Shown here: positions 46,288 to 54,891 of the stretch, piece after piece
How the letters are laid out: every line of letters begins with the position of its first letter
How positions within the stretch are numbered: the stretch's first letter is position 1
DNA from: Advenella incenata
GTDB taxonomy: Bacteria; Pseudomonadota; Gammaproteobacteria; Burkholderiales; Burkholderiaceae_B
DNA: 64,000 nt
Assembly: GCF_004217095.1 (NCBI RefSeq)
Contig: NZ_SHKO01000001.1
Coordinates: 2,282,234-2,346,233 of the forward strand
Direction of reading: 5' to 3'
The notes under the pieces: generated by a model
The model's database searches: none
Told to the model about the DNA's origin: nothing
What the model saw: the letters and a program-made list of their open reading frames with translations, nothing else
Program-made: the position numbers and the translations under genes

Positions 46288-47055
46288 TCAGGGACGGATG
46301 ATGGTTCTGATGCGGCCGGAACGCATGCGCTGACTCTGACCGCCCTTGATAACAGACGTTTTCTGGATACGGCCGATGCCAGCCGCACCCTGTCCGGTTA
46401 GCGGGTTGACTGCATAATTGTTATAACGGACCTCATAATGCAAATGTGCACCGGTCACTTTTCCGGTATCGCCCAGATGGCCGATCACTTCGCCTTTATC
46501 TACAACCCGGCCCACAGCCAGGCGCGGTGCAAATTTCTGCAAATGCGCGTATAGCGTTTCATAACCCGAACCATGCTCCACGATCACGGTATTGCCGTAG
46601 CCGCCCTTGGTGCCGGCGAACGACACCTTGCCGCCCAGCGTCGTTTTGACCGGACTGCCTACCGGCGCGACCAGATCCACACCCGCGTGAAAGCGCAACT
46701 GATTGTATATGGGGTGCATGCGCAAGCCAAAACGGGACGAGACATAACTCTTGTCCAGTGGCGAGGACAGAAAACCCATGATTTTCAGGTCCAGTTTCAG
46801 GGACGGCCCACACCCCTTGCTGCTGCACCCTTTTGGCGGATCCAGGTCATCAGCCAGCCCCCGTATGGTTTTAACATCGGAATCGACTGTTGGTACGTCG
46901 GGCGCCGTGTCCAGGTCTTCATCGGATTGGGCCAGCGCGGGCAGCGCGTGCATGATGGCAGCCAAGCAGCCAAGCAGCATCAGCGCGAGCCTGCCGGCGC
47001 GACTCAGCCCGGCGTGCATGAAAGGAAATGGGTGTGTATATACATGAAAATGCAT
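46288..47055 (-). CDS. M23-family cell-wall metallopeptidase (LytM type)
   Basis: 255 residues as read from ATG 47055; a signal peptide of about 40 residues ends ALAQ, and a start at 47019 is also possible. The LytM domain (about 100-215) has the zinc motifs H123-x3-D127 (RFHAGVDL), H171 (YAHL) and H204-x-H206 (AHLHYEV). It cleaves peptide cross-links in peptidoglycan. Metal and catalytic residues are complete, so it should be an active endopeptidase rather than a NlpD/EnvC-type activator. Neighbours give no further clue; it diverges from the lipoprotein pair. Confidence 0.9.
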   Translation of the reverse strand: MHFHVYTHPFPFMHAGLSRAGRLALMLLGCLAAIMHALPALAQSDEDLDTAPDVPTVDSDVKTIRGLADDLDPPKGCSSKGCGPSLKLDLKIMGFLSSPLDKSYVSSRFGLRMHPIYNQLRFHAGVDLVAPVGSPVKTTLGGKVSFAGTKGGYGNTVIVEHGSGYETLYAHLQKFAPRLAVGRVVDKGEVIGHLGDTGKVTGAHLHYEVRYNNYAVNPLTGQGAAGIGRIQKTSVIKGGQSQRMRSGRIRTIIRP

Positions 47056-47225
47056 TTTACTTATTTCAGCTCAATCGCAGCACAAATCCGTGTATAGTTT
47101 TTGTTTCTACCCATTTTCCAATTGCACAGCGATGCCTGGACAAGGCCTTTACTGAAAGGCGCCCTTCACTCCGAATGGCTCCTTTTGGCCGAGACTATCC
47201 GGCAATGCGCAGCGAAAACTGCCCT

Positions 47226-47615
47226 ATGCTCAGACTTACCGTGATCCTTTCCCTGCTTGTTGGCCTGAGTGCCTGCTCGGACCAGCAGGACGATGAGCGT
47301 TTGCGACTGGCGCTTATGTCCGATTGCACGGTGACGCGTGCCTCCCTGTTGCTTAGCGGCAAGTACGTCGACAAGCAGGCGCTGGCGACCATTGAGCAAG
47401 AGTGCCTTGCGGCCTACGCCACATTGATGCAGGACGTATCGGCGCAACAACTGCGTGATCAGCAGACCGAAGTCTATGACAGCTTTCAGCGGGCATACCG
47501 CATGAAATATTCGCTGCACGATGTCTTTGATAATCTGCCCCCTGCTTCCAAAACCACGTACAAGAAACTGGCAACCACGCTTTTCGGGCTGAAAAAAGAG
47601 GACATCGGCTTATGA
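47226..47615 (+). CDS. Small putative lipoprotein of unknown function
   Basis: 129 residues from ATG 47226, giving a short signal with lipobox LSAC; starts at 47205 or further upstream are possible. The mature protein has two further cysteines 26 apart (SDCTVTRASL, IEQECLAAY) in a helical context, then charged helices. I do not recognise a family. The stop overlaps the start of the next gene (ATGA), which has a similar pair of cysteines, so the two probably form one envelope module. Confidence 0.6.
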   Translation: MLRLTVILSLLVGLSACSDQQDDERLRLALMSDCTVTRASLLLSGKYVDKQALATIEQECLAAYATLMQDVSAQQLRDQQTEVYDSFQRAYRMKYSLHDVFDNLPPASKTTYKKLATTLFGLKKEDIGL

Positions 47616-47983
47616 AAGATATCCGTGATCGCATGCGTCTAATAAAATATCTGATTGCCGTGCTGTTCGTATTGATTGCGCTGGCTTTTCTATGGACCAG
47701 CATGAGCCGACCTCACGAAACTGCGGGCGACTACTCGCAGTTCGACAAGGAACGGGCCATTATTGCCTGCATGACCGCCCAGTACGCAACCAGTTACATG
47801 GACGATCCGGCCGAGACGGATATGTTTCCGGAGTGCGAAGCGCGCTTCGCAAAACTCAAGGCGACATTGCCATACGCCGAATATGTTCGTATTCAGCAAA
47901 CACCGGTGTCTGCCGAGTCTGGCCCGGTGCACATGCAGCCCTACGAAGTGTTTCTACAGATTATGACCGGCATGGATCGCTGA
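47612..47983 (+). CDS. Small single-span membrane protein of unknown function
   Basis: 123 residues. One membrane segment (about 12-30, LIKYLIAVLFVLIALAFLW) precedes a periplasmic domain with two cysteines 22 apart (IIACMTAQYA, FPECEARF), followed by LKATLPYAEYVRIQ. The C-x(22-26)-C pattern mirrors the preceding lipoprotein, suggesting related folds with a disulfide. No family recognised. Translationally coupled to the upstream gene. Confidence 0.6.
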   Translation: MKDIRDRMRLIKYLIAVLFVLIALAFLWTSMSRPHETAGDYSQFDKERAIIACMTAQYATSYMDDPAETDMFPECEARFAKLKATLPYAEYVRIQQTPVSAESGPVHMQPYEVFLQIMTGMDR

Positions 47984-48035
47984 TTCCTCTGCCATTATGT
48001 TTATTGATAATTGTTCCAAAGGACGTGTTTTAAAA

Positions 48036-49037
48036 ATGCAAAAGAACAAAAGAAAAACAATGCTTGCTCTGGCCCTTGCCAGCCTGACTGCCAGCAATCT
48101 GGTACTGGCTACGCCTGCTGCTCATGCCGACGAGAGCAAATGGCCCGAACACCCGTTGAACCTGATTGTACCTTTCGGCCCCGGCTCTACACCAGACCAG
48201 ATTGCGCGCATTATTGCACGCAGCGCCGAGAAAAAACTGGGGCAGCCTATTGTGATAGAGAATAAAGCCGGCGCCGGCGGCAATATTGGTACGAACCAGG
48301 TGGCCAAAGCCAAACCAGATGGCTATACGTTCGGTATTTCCATTACCGGCCCGCTGGTGAATAACCAGTTTATTTACAACAACTTGCCATATGACCCGGA
48401 AAAGGATCTTGCTCCGCTGACCATGGCTGTGACGCAACCGAATGTGATTGTTGTGACAAAACAGTCGGGCATCAAGACCTTGAAGGAACTGATCAGCAAA
48501 ATCCAGGCCGAGCCGGACAAACTGAATTTTGCGACATCGGGCAACGGCACGGGCTCGCACCTTTCCATAGAACTTATGCTGCAGGCCGTCAATGGCAAGG
48601 CGACCGCTGTGCCGTATCCGTCTTCGCCCGCCGCGCTCAATTCACTCATAGCAGGCGATACACAGTTTACCGCGCTGGCGCCTATTGCCGTGCTGCCTCT
48701 GGTCAAAGAAGGACGACTGGTTGCATTGGCGCAGACCAGTGCGCAACGCAACAGCTCCCTGCCGGATATTCCCACGGTGTCAGAGGCCGGTGCACCCGGC
48801 ATTGAAGGCGCAGCCTGGTCCGGCTTCATTATTTCGTCAAAAGTGCCAATCGGCATCCGCAATACGCTTACCGACGCGCTGTTGACTGCGCTCAGGGATC
48901 CCGAAGTAGGCAAGCAGCTCAAGGCGATTTATATGGACCCCGTACCGAGCACGCCTGAAGCGTTTCGCGATTATATGAATCAGGAAAAATCGCGCTGGCA
49001 GCCCTTGATTGAAAAGCTGAATTTGAAAATCAATTGA
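48036..49037 (+). CDS. Bug/TctC-family receptor
   Basis: 333 residues from ATG 48036 (AAAGGA about 12 nt upstream). Signal peptide about 1-32 (AAHADE). Bug features: WPEHPLNLIVPFGPGSTPDQIARIIARSAEKKLGQPIVIENKAGAGGNIGTNQVAKAKPDGYTFGIS. In the ligand pocket TPDQIAR replaces the common AGGxxDxxAR pattern. Orphan receptor without TctAB genes, converging 3 bp from the end of the SDR gene. Confidence 0.9.
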   Translation: MQKNKRKTMLALALASLTASNLVLATPAAHADESKWPEHPLNLIVPFGPGSTPDQIARIIARSAEKKLGQPIVIENKAGAGGNIGTNQVAKAKPDGYTFGISITGPLVNNQFIYNNLPYDPEKDLAPLTMAVTQPNVIVVTKQSGIKTLKELISKIQAEPDKLNFATSGNGTGSHLSIELMLQAVNGKATAVPYPSSPAALNSLIAGDTQFTALAPIAVLPLVKEGRLVALAQTSAQRNSSLPDIPTVSEAGAPGIEGAAWSGFIISSKVPIGIRNTLTDALLTALRDPEVGKQLKAIYMDPVPSTPEAFRDYMNQEKSRWQPLIEKLNLKIN

Positions 49038-49040
49038 CCG

Positions 49041-49820
49041 TCAGAATAGAACGGACAGGCCGCCATCCACGGCGATGACCTGTCCATTGATATAGGCGGA
49101 CAGATTAGAGGCCAGAAATACCGCCAGTCCGGCAATTTCTTCAGGCCTGCCCCAGCGTCCGGTCGGATTACGCGCCGCCAGCGTTTGCCCGGCCGCAGAA
49201 TTGACCATCTCCAGATTAGTCTCCGTGGCAAAGGTGCCTGGCGCAATCGCGTTGCTGGTAATGCCGCAAGCTGCAAATTCCACTGCCAGCGCCCGCATCA
49301 TACCTGTCAGACCCTGCTTGGCGATGGGATAGACACCATCGCCGGGACGGGCGACCTGTCCTGCCACTGACGTAATGGTAATCAGCCTGCCCCACTGCTG
49401 CTGTTTCATGAGCGCCGCCGCTTTCTGGGACAAATACATGGCGCCCAGCAAATTGACCTGCAGCATCCGTTCCATTTGTTCAAAATTGAAAGCGGCCAGG
49501 GGCTGGCGAATTCGGATTCCCATATTATTGACCAGCACGTCACAGCGCCCATGCTGCTCGGTCAGGTAAGCCACGCAACGGTCGATATCGGAGATAACGG
49601 ACATATCGCCGACCACGCCCTGCACGTGAATGCCTGTTTGCCGCAGTGTTTCGCAGGCCTGTTCCACAGACTGGGCGCTGCGCCCGTTGATATACACCCG
49701 CGCGCCGCTGCGCGCCATGGCCGAGGCCATCTCCAGGCCAAGCCCGCGTGTCGAGCCGCTGATAAAGACCACTTTATCGTGCAGCCCGAAGCCATCTGTA
49801 TATGAACCCTGTTGTTGCAT
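49041..49820 (-). CDS. Short-chain dehydrogenase/reductase, gluconate-5-dehydrogenase-like
   Basis: 259 residues. Cofactor motif SGSTRGLGLEMASAMARSGARVYINGRS, NNMGIRIRQPL, catalytic Ser in TITSVAGQ and YxxxK as YPIAKQG, then NAIAPGTFATETN and the tail YINGQVIAVDGGLSVLF. The GSTRGLG and NGRS phrases recall gluconate 5-dehydrogenases, but many SDRs share them. Only 3 bp separate its stop from the opposing Bug gene. Confidence 0.88.
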   Translation of the reverse strand: MQQQGSYTDGFGLHDKVVFISGSTRGLGLEMASAMARSGARVYINGRSAQSVEQACETLRQTGIHVQGVVGDMSVISDIDRCVAYLTEQHGRCDVLVNNMGIRIRQPLAAFNFEQMERMLQVNLLGAMYLSQKAAALMKQQQWGRLITITSVAGQVARPGDGVYPIAKQGLTGMMRALAVEFAACGITSNAIAPGTFATETNLEMVNSAAGQTLAARNPTGRWGRPEEIAGLAVFLASNLSAYINGQVIAVDGGLSVLF

Positions 49821-49945
49821 TGCTTTCCCTGGATATCAGCTAAACGAGCCTTTGTAACATGGCCTGAATAATGTCAAGCGTATGCAATAGGCCGGTTTAC
49901 GGTTAAACTTGAACCTATTTTCACCCAATTGCCTGGAAAAAGTAA

Positions 49946-51253
49946 ATGTTTGCCAGAAACACCCCTTTTAATTACGAGAAAATCTTAAAAGCGTGTGCAA
50001 AAGGACAGAAAAGTGCTTTGCAAACTCTGTTTAAGCATGAAGCGCCACTCATGGTTGCCCTGTCCCTGCGCGTATTGGGTAATTACAATCTGGCAGAACA
50101 GGCCGTCGTGTCTGCGTTTGTGCTTATCTGGAACAATGCCGAGGCCTACGACGAAGAAATGGGACCGGCACGAGGATGGATCTTCTCCATCCTGCGCTAT
50201 CGCATCAGTCAGATTTTCAAGGAACACTATGATGCCATCCAGACGGCCAGCAAAAGCCAGGATGAATCGGTGCTCAACGAAGTCTCCAGCAATTTGCATG
50301 CAGACGTGCGTGAAGACCTGCCGGTAACACCGGCCTTTTATCTGCATCTGGAAGAGTTGCCCGAAGAGCCGCAAAAGGCGCTGATCAACATGTATTTCAG
50401 CGGCATGTCGCAAGCGCAAACCGCGACCAAAGTCGGCATGCCTCTGGGCCGATTCAAGGAAAATCTGTTTCTTGGATTACAGCACCTGGCCAAGCATCTG
50501 CCTGAATTTTCTCCACCACATCATGCGACGGAAAAAATGGGCGAGTATGTATTGGGCGGGCTGTCTGAAAACGAAGAAAAGCTGGTCTACAAATTGATGA
50601 ATGACGATGCTGGCGTTTCGCGCATTGCCTTGCTGTGGGAAGCCCAGTTTACCCATTTGCTCAGTCAATTGCCTGCGCAAGTGGCCAGTAGCCGGGTATG
50701 GGAAAAAATAAAGAACACCGCATTTGTCAAGGCGCCGACCAGCGTTGCACAGGTTCCGGACACGGACGACGAAGACGGCGCCGAACAGCCTTACGCCGCG
50801 GGCATCAAAAGCACCTTGCGCAAGCTCTGGTTCATGCTTCCCTTTTGGCGTGCCCTGGCGCTGCTGCTGGCCATTGCTGCGCTCACTTTTTGGTACGTGG
50901 GCACCCCTGCTTCGGATCTGCCCAGGAAAGTAGCTGTGCTGGACTCCTCCATGAGCAATGCGCAAACGGGGTGGGTCGTTCGATTCAATACTACTGGCGA
51001 TGCCCGCTTTTCTCCGGTAGTACGCCAGACGGTATCGGACGGTCTGGTGCTCCAGGCGTGGAAACGGTCCAACGGGACCGACAGCGCCCTAGCCCTGATC
51101 CGTGACAGCAAACCCTTTATGCTGACCGCAGAACGGGTCGGCCCCATTGTCGCTGGCGATCAGCTCTTGATCAGCCTGGAACCTGATGGTGGTTCGCGCA
51201 ATGACAGGCCGTCAGGCACCATTCTTTATAAGGGAACTGTCGCCGATCTGTAG
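49946..51253 (+). CDS. ECF sigma factor fused to RskA-type membrane anti-sigma factor
   Basis: 435 residues joining two normally separate proteins. Sigma-2 lies at about 25-92 (LFKHEAPLMVALSLRVLGNYNLAEQAVVSAFVLIWNNAEAYDEEMGPARGWIFSILRYRIS) and sigma-4 at about 135-185 (LEELPEEPQKALINMYFSGMSQAQTATKVGMPLGRFKENLFLGLQHL). An RskA-like sigma-binding segment follows (EYVLGGLSENEEKLVYKLMNDD ... WEAQFTHLLSQLPAQVASSRVWEKI, about 200-256). Then come one membrane span (298-318) and a periplasmic RskA domain ending LISLEPDGGSRNDRPSGTILYKG. It would be a sigma factor held at the inner membrane until released, perhaps by proteolysis. The sigma motifs are somewhat divergent. It lies 321 bp upstream of the Mrp operon. 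Confidence 0.85.
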   Translation: MFARNTPFNYEKILKACAKGQKSALQTLFKHEAPLMVALSLRVLGNYNLAEQAVVSAFVLIWNNAEAYDEEMGPARGWIFSILRYRISQIFKEHYDAIQTASKSQDESVLNEVSSNLHADVREDLPVTPAFYLHLEELPEEPQKALINMYFSGMSQAQTATKVGMPLGRFKENLFLGLQHLAKHLPEFSPPHHATEKMGEYVLGGLSENEEKLVYKLMNDDAGVSRIALLWEAQFTHLLSQLPAQVASSRVWEKIKNTAFVKAPTSVAQVPDTDDEDGAEQPYAAGIKSTLRKLWFMLPFWRALALLLAIAALTFWYVGTPASDLPRKVAVLDSSMSNAQTGWVVRFNTTGDARFSPVVRQTVSDGLVLQAWKRSNGTDSALALIRDSKPFMLTAERVGPIVAGDQLLISLEPDGGSRNDRPSGTILYKGTVADL

Positions 51254-51574
51254 CGAAAATTTGCCATCAGCCAGGTTTTGTTCGATGCGGGCCCCTCCTT
51301 AAGGCTCCTGCTGCCCTTTAAACACCGGATCCGGCTGCGACTGGGTGGCGGCAAGTGACCTCTATCCTGTTTCGCTTGTTTGTAACTCGGTTTGTGCAAA
51401 TCAAGACTCGTGGTCGTTTTGCACACAAGCATGGGTCCCCTTTCCGGCAATCGATGGCAAGCGCAGGCATTTTTTCAGCTGAAATTCAGGATGAGATGAA
51501 AAATATAAGCGTCGATGTAAAAAGATAAAGTATGATTGTAATAATTCGCCATAATTCTTCATAAATAGCACTAA
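51254..51574. other. Intergenic region before the Mrp operon
   Basis: 321 bp, the last 100 bp AT-rich. No gene seen. The Mrp start at 51575 has no evident Shine-Dalgarno sequence. I cannot pick a promoter with confidence. Confidence 0.35.
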
Positions 51575-54559
51575 ATGTCATTAATCCTGCTTCTAATTCT
51601 TCCATTTCTGGGTAGTATACTCGTCGGCCTGCTGCCCGTACACGCCAGATCCCCGGAAGCTTGGATGGCAGGCATTATCGCGGTCGTTGGCGCGCTGATT
51701 ACCTTGTCCTTTTTGCCCGATGTGCTGCAGGGCAACACCGTCGTCCAGACCCTGGAATGGGTGCCCTCCTATAAGTTGAATCTTGTGTTTCGCATGGACG
51801 GCTATGCGTGGCTGTTTTCACTGCTGATTACCGTCATGGGTGCGCTGGTAGTGCTGTATGCCCGCTACTATATGTCGCCCAAAGATCCGGTTACCCGTTT
51901 CTACTCCTTCTTTCTGGCGTTCATGGGCTCGATGCTGGGTGTGGTGTTATCCGGCAATATTATCCAGCTGGTTATCTTCTGGGAACTGACCAGCCTGTCC
52001 TCTTTCATGCTGATCGCCTACTGGAACCATCGTCAGGATGCCAAGCGAGGCGCCCGGATGGCGCTTACCATTACCGCGGCCGGCGGGTTCTGTCTGCTGG
52101 CGGCCATGCTCATGATCGGGCACATTGTGGGCAGCTATAATCTGGATGCCGTGCTCGATTCGGGCGACACCTTACGCAATCACCCATGGTATCTGGCCAT
52201 CCTGATTCTGTTCGCGCTCGGCGCCCTGACCAAGAGCGCGCAGTTTCCGTTCCATTTCTGGCTACCCAACGCCATGGCCGCACCCACACCGGTTTCGGCG
52301 TATCTGCATTCTGCAACCATGGTCAAGGCCGGTGTGTTCATTCTGGCGCGGTTCTGGCCCGTGCTGGCCGGCACCTCAGCCTGGTTCTGGATTATCGGCA
52401 TGGCCGGCCTGTGTTCGCTGTTTCTGGGGGCCTATGTAGCCACCTTCCAGAGAGATATGAAAGCGGTCCTGGCTTATTCCACGATCAGTCATCTTGGCCT
52501 GATTACACTGCTGTTGGGCCTGAACAGCAAACTGGCGCTGATTGCAGCCCTGTTTCACATGATCAATCACGCCACTTTCAAGGCGTCGCTCTTTATGGCC
52601 ACCGGCATTGTCGATCATGAAACCGGCACCCGGGACCTGGTATTGCTGTCTGGGCTGCGCAAGGCCATGCCGATCACCGCGACACTGGCCGTGGTGGCTG
52701 CGGCGGCCATGGCCGGTGTGCCGCTGCTGAACGGTTTCATTTCAAAAGAAATGTTTTTTGCCGAAACGCTGAACCTGCCGGACTATCTGGAAGTGTCCAG
52801 CTGGCTGCCGGTCTTTGCCGTGCTGGCCAGCGCGTTCAGTGTTGCCTATTCCCTGCGGCTGATCATGCAGGTCTTCTTTGGCCCCAAGGCGACCGATCTG
52901 CCCAGCGAGCCGCACGAACCACCACTATGGATGCTCGTGCCCAGCGGCATTCTCGTGCTGACCTGCCTGCTCATTGGCATCATGCCGCAAACCATCATCG
53001 GTCCGGTGCTGGATTCGGCAGCGCACTCGATTCTCGGGCCGACGTTACCGCAATACAGTCTTGCCATATGGCATGGTTTCAATTTGCCGCTCACAATGAG
53101 CCTAATCGCCATGGGAGGCGGTATCCTGCTGACCCTGGTCCTGCGGCCCCTGCAGCGGCGCACGCCTGGCCAGACGCCGCTGCTTTATCGTATCGACGGA
53201 CGTGTTTTCTTTGACTTCGTGATGAATCTGCTGGATACGGTGGCCTACCAGGCAATGAATCTGTTTTCCACCAAACGACTGCAGCCCCAGGTGTTGTGGA
53301 TTGTCGTTATTACCGTTGTGGTTACCATCCTGCCGTTGCTGCTGTTCGAAGCCTGGCCGCAACTGGCCATGCGCAATATCGACCTGCCCTTTACCCTGCT
53401 GTGGATTATCGGTTCATGCTGCGCAGTTGGTGCGGCTTATCAGGCGAAGTACAACCGTTTCCGCTCACTGGTTCTGCTCGGCGGCGCCGGCCTGTGCAGC
53501 AGCCTCACCTATCTGTGGCTGTCCGCGCCGGATCTGGCCCTTACCCAATTAGTGGTGGAAATGGTCACCACCATTCTGCTGTTGCTGGGATTGCGCTGGC
53601 TGCCGCGCAGGATGTCAACAGAGCCGCCATCAGACCGCGGCCGGGCTCTGGTGCGGCGTTTGCGCGATATGACGATCGCCGTGGTCGCCGGCCTGGGCAT
53701 GTCAATTCTTACCTACCTGCAGTTATCACGCCCTAAACCGGAAGGTGTATCGTCGTTTTATCTGGAAAAGGCACTCCCCGAAGGTGGCGGCACCAATGTG
53801 GTCAACGTATTGTTGGTAGACTTCCGCGGTTTTGACACGTATGGCGAAATTACCGTACTCAGTATCGTGGCCCTGACCGTATATGCCTTGTTGCGACGTT
53901 TTCGTCCGCCACGAGAAAGTTTGAAGGCTCTGGAAGATCGGCGTTTTCGTCAGAGCGGCGATACAGCGAGCGTCGATGAGGATGCTGAATTGCCCACGGG
54001 CACCATGCTGGTGCCGACCGTGCTGTCGCGTTTTGTCATGCCGATTTCTACGCTTATTGCATTGTTTTTCCTGTTGCGCGGCCACAATCTGCCCGGCGGC
54101 GGCTTTGTCGCAGGCCTGATTTTTGCCGCCGCCGTTATCCTGCAATATATGATGGGCGGCATCCGCTGGGTCGAAGACCGATCGCGCATCTTTCCCCAGT
54201 ACTGGATTGCGGGCGGTTTGTTGATGGCTGGCGCTGCCGGCATGTCCGCATGGCTGGTCAAGCTGCCGTTTCTGTCTGCGCTGGCCGCGGATATTGATCT
54301 GGGCCCGCTTGGCCATTTGCATTTGTCCAGCGTCATCTTGTTTGACCTGGGCGTATTCGCTGTGGTGGTTGGCTCTACCTTATTCATGCTGGTCGCGCTG
54401 AGTCACCAATCCTTGCGGTTTTACAAAAAAGTGTCGGCCGAGACCGCCGAAGAAAATACGAGCAGCGACAGCACCGAATCTAGTCAGGACAGCGATGGCA
54501 GCGTGGCGGCCAAACCAGCGCTGCCGCCGAATGCCCAGGGAGCACCATCATGGAACTGA
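51575..54559 (+). CDS. mrpA: Mrp Na+(K+)/H+ antiporter subunit A fused to B
   Basis: 994 residues. The NuoL-like core has the proton-path residues E137 (IFWELTS), K220 (GALTKSAQFPFHFWLPNAM), H245 and K251 (YLHSATMVKAG). The C-terminal part (about 810-950) is the MrpB domain: MLVPTVLSRFVMPISTLIALFFLLRGHNLPGGGFVAGLI. This A-B fusion is the PhaAB/group II form of the complex. With subunits C to G it exchanges Na+ or K+ for protons, giving alkali and salt tolerance. The 3' end overlaps the subunit C start by 10 bp. Confidence 0.95.
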   Translation: MSLILLLILPFLGSILVGLLPVHARSPEAWMAGIIAVVGALITLSFLPDVLQGNTVVQTLEWVPSYKLNLVFRMDGYAWLFSLLITVMGALVVLYARYYMSPKDPVTRFYSFFLAFMGSMLGVVLSGNIIQLVIFWELTSLSSFMLIAYWNHRQDAKRGARMALTITAAGGFCLLAAMLMIGHIVGSYNLDAVLDSGDTLRNHPWYLAILILFALGALTKSAQFPFHFWLPNAMAAPTPVSAYLHSATMVKAGVFILARFWPVLAGTSAWFWIIGMAGLCSLFLGAYVATFQRDMKAVLAYSTISHLGLITLLLGLNSKLALIAALFHMINHATFKASLFMATGIVDHETGTRDLVLLSGLRKAMPITATLAVVAAAAMAGVPLLNGFISKEMFFAETLNLPDYLEVSSWLPVFAVLASAFSVAYSLRLIMQVFFGPKATDLPSEPHEPPLWMLVPSGILVLTCLLIGIMPQTIIGPVLDSAAHSILGPTLPQYSLAIWHGFNLPLTMSLIAMGGGILLTLVLRPLQRRTPGQTPLLYRIDGRVFFDFVMNLLDTVAYQAMNLFSTKRLQPQVLWIVVITVVVTILPLLLFEAWPQLAMRNIDLPFTLLWIIGSCCAVGAAYQAKYNRFRSLVLLGGAGLCSSLTYLWLSAPDLALTQLVVEMVTTILLLLGLRWLPRRMSTEPPSDRGRALVRRLRDMTIAVVAGLGMSILTYLQLSRPKPEGVSSFYLEKALPEGGGTNVVNVLLVDFRGFDTYGEITVLSIVALTVYALLRRFRPPRESLKALEDRRFRQSGDTASVDEDAELPTGTMLVPTVLSRFVMPISTLIALFFLLRGHNLPGGGFVAGLIFAAAVILQYMMGGIRWVEDRSRIFPQYWIAGGLLMAGAAGMSAWLVKLPFLSALAADIDLGPLGHLHLSSVILFDLGVFAVVVGSTLFMLVALSHQSLRFYKKVSAETAEENTSSDSTESSQDSDGSVAAKPALPPNAQGAPSWN

Positions 54560-54891
54560 TTTTGTCTATCGCCATCGGCATTATGGTCGGTTCGGGTATC
54601 TGGCTGCTACTGCGTCCGCGCACTTACCAGGTTATTATCGGCCTGACACTGGTGTCCTATGCGGTCAATTTGTTCATTTTTGCAACAGGTAAACTGACCA
54701 CCGGTGCCCCGCCAATTCTGAAAAAGGGGGTGGCCACAACCCTGGCCAATTATGCCGATCCCCTGCCACAGGCGCTGGTACTGACCGCCATTGTGATCAG
54801 CTTTGCCACCACAGCCTTGTTTCTGGTCGTGATTCTGGCATTGCGCGGCCTGTCCAATACTGACCACGTAGATGGAACGGAGTCGCAATGA
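54550..54891 (+). CDS. mrpC: Mrp antiporter subunit C
   Basis: 113 residues, NuoK-like with three membrane spans: ELILSIAIGIMVGSGIWLLLRPRTYQVIIGLTLVSYAVNLFIFATG, then DPLPQALVLTAIVISFATTALFLVVILALRG, diagnostic of MnhC/PhaC. GGGAG lies 7-8 nt before the ATG. It overlaps subunit A by 10 bp and subunit D by 4 bp. Confidence 0.95.
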   Translation: MELILSIAIGIMVGSGIWLLLRPRTYQVIIGLTLVSYAVNLFIFATGKLTTGAPPILKKGVATTLANYADPLPQALVLTAIVISFATTALFLVVILALRGLSNTDHVDGTESQ

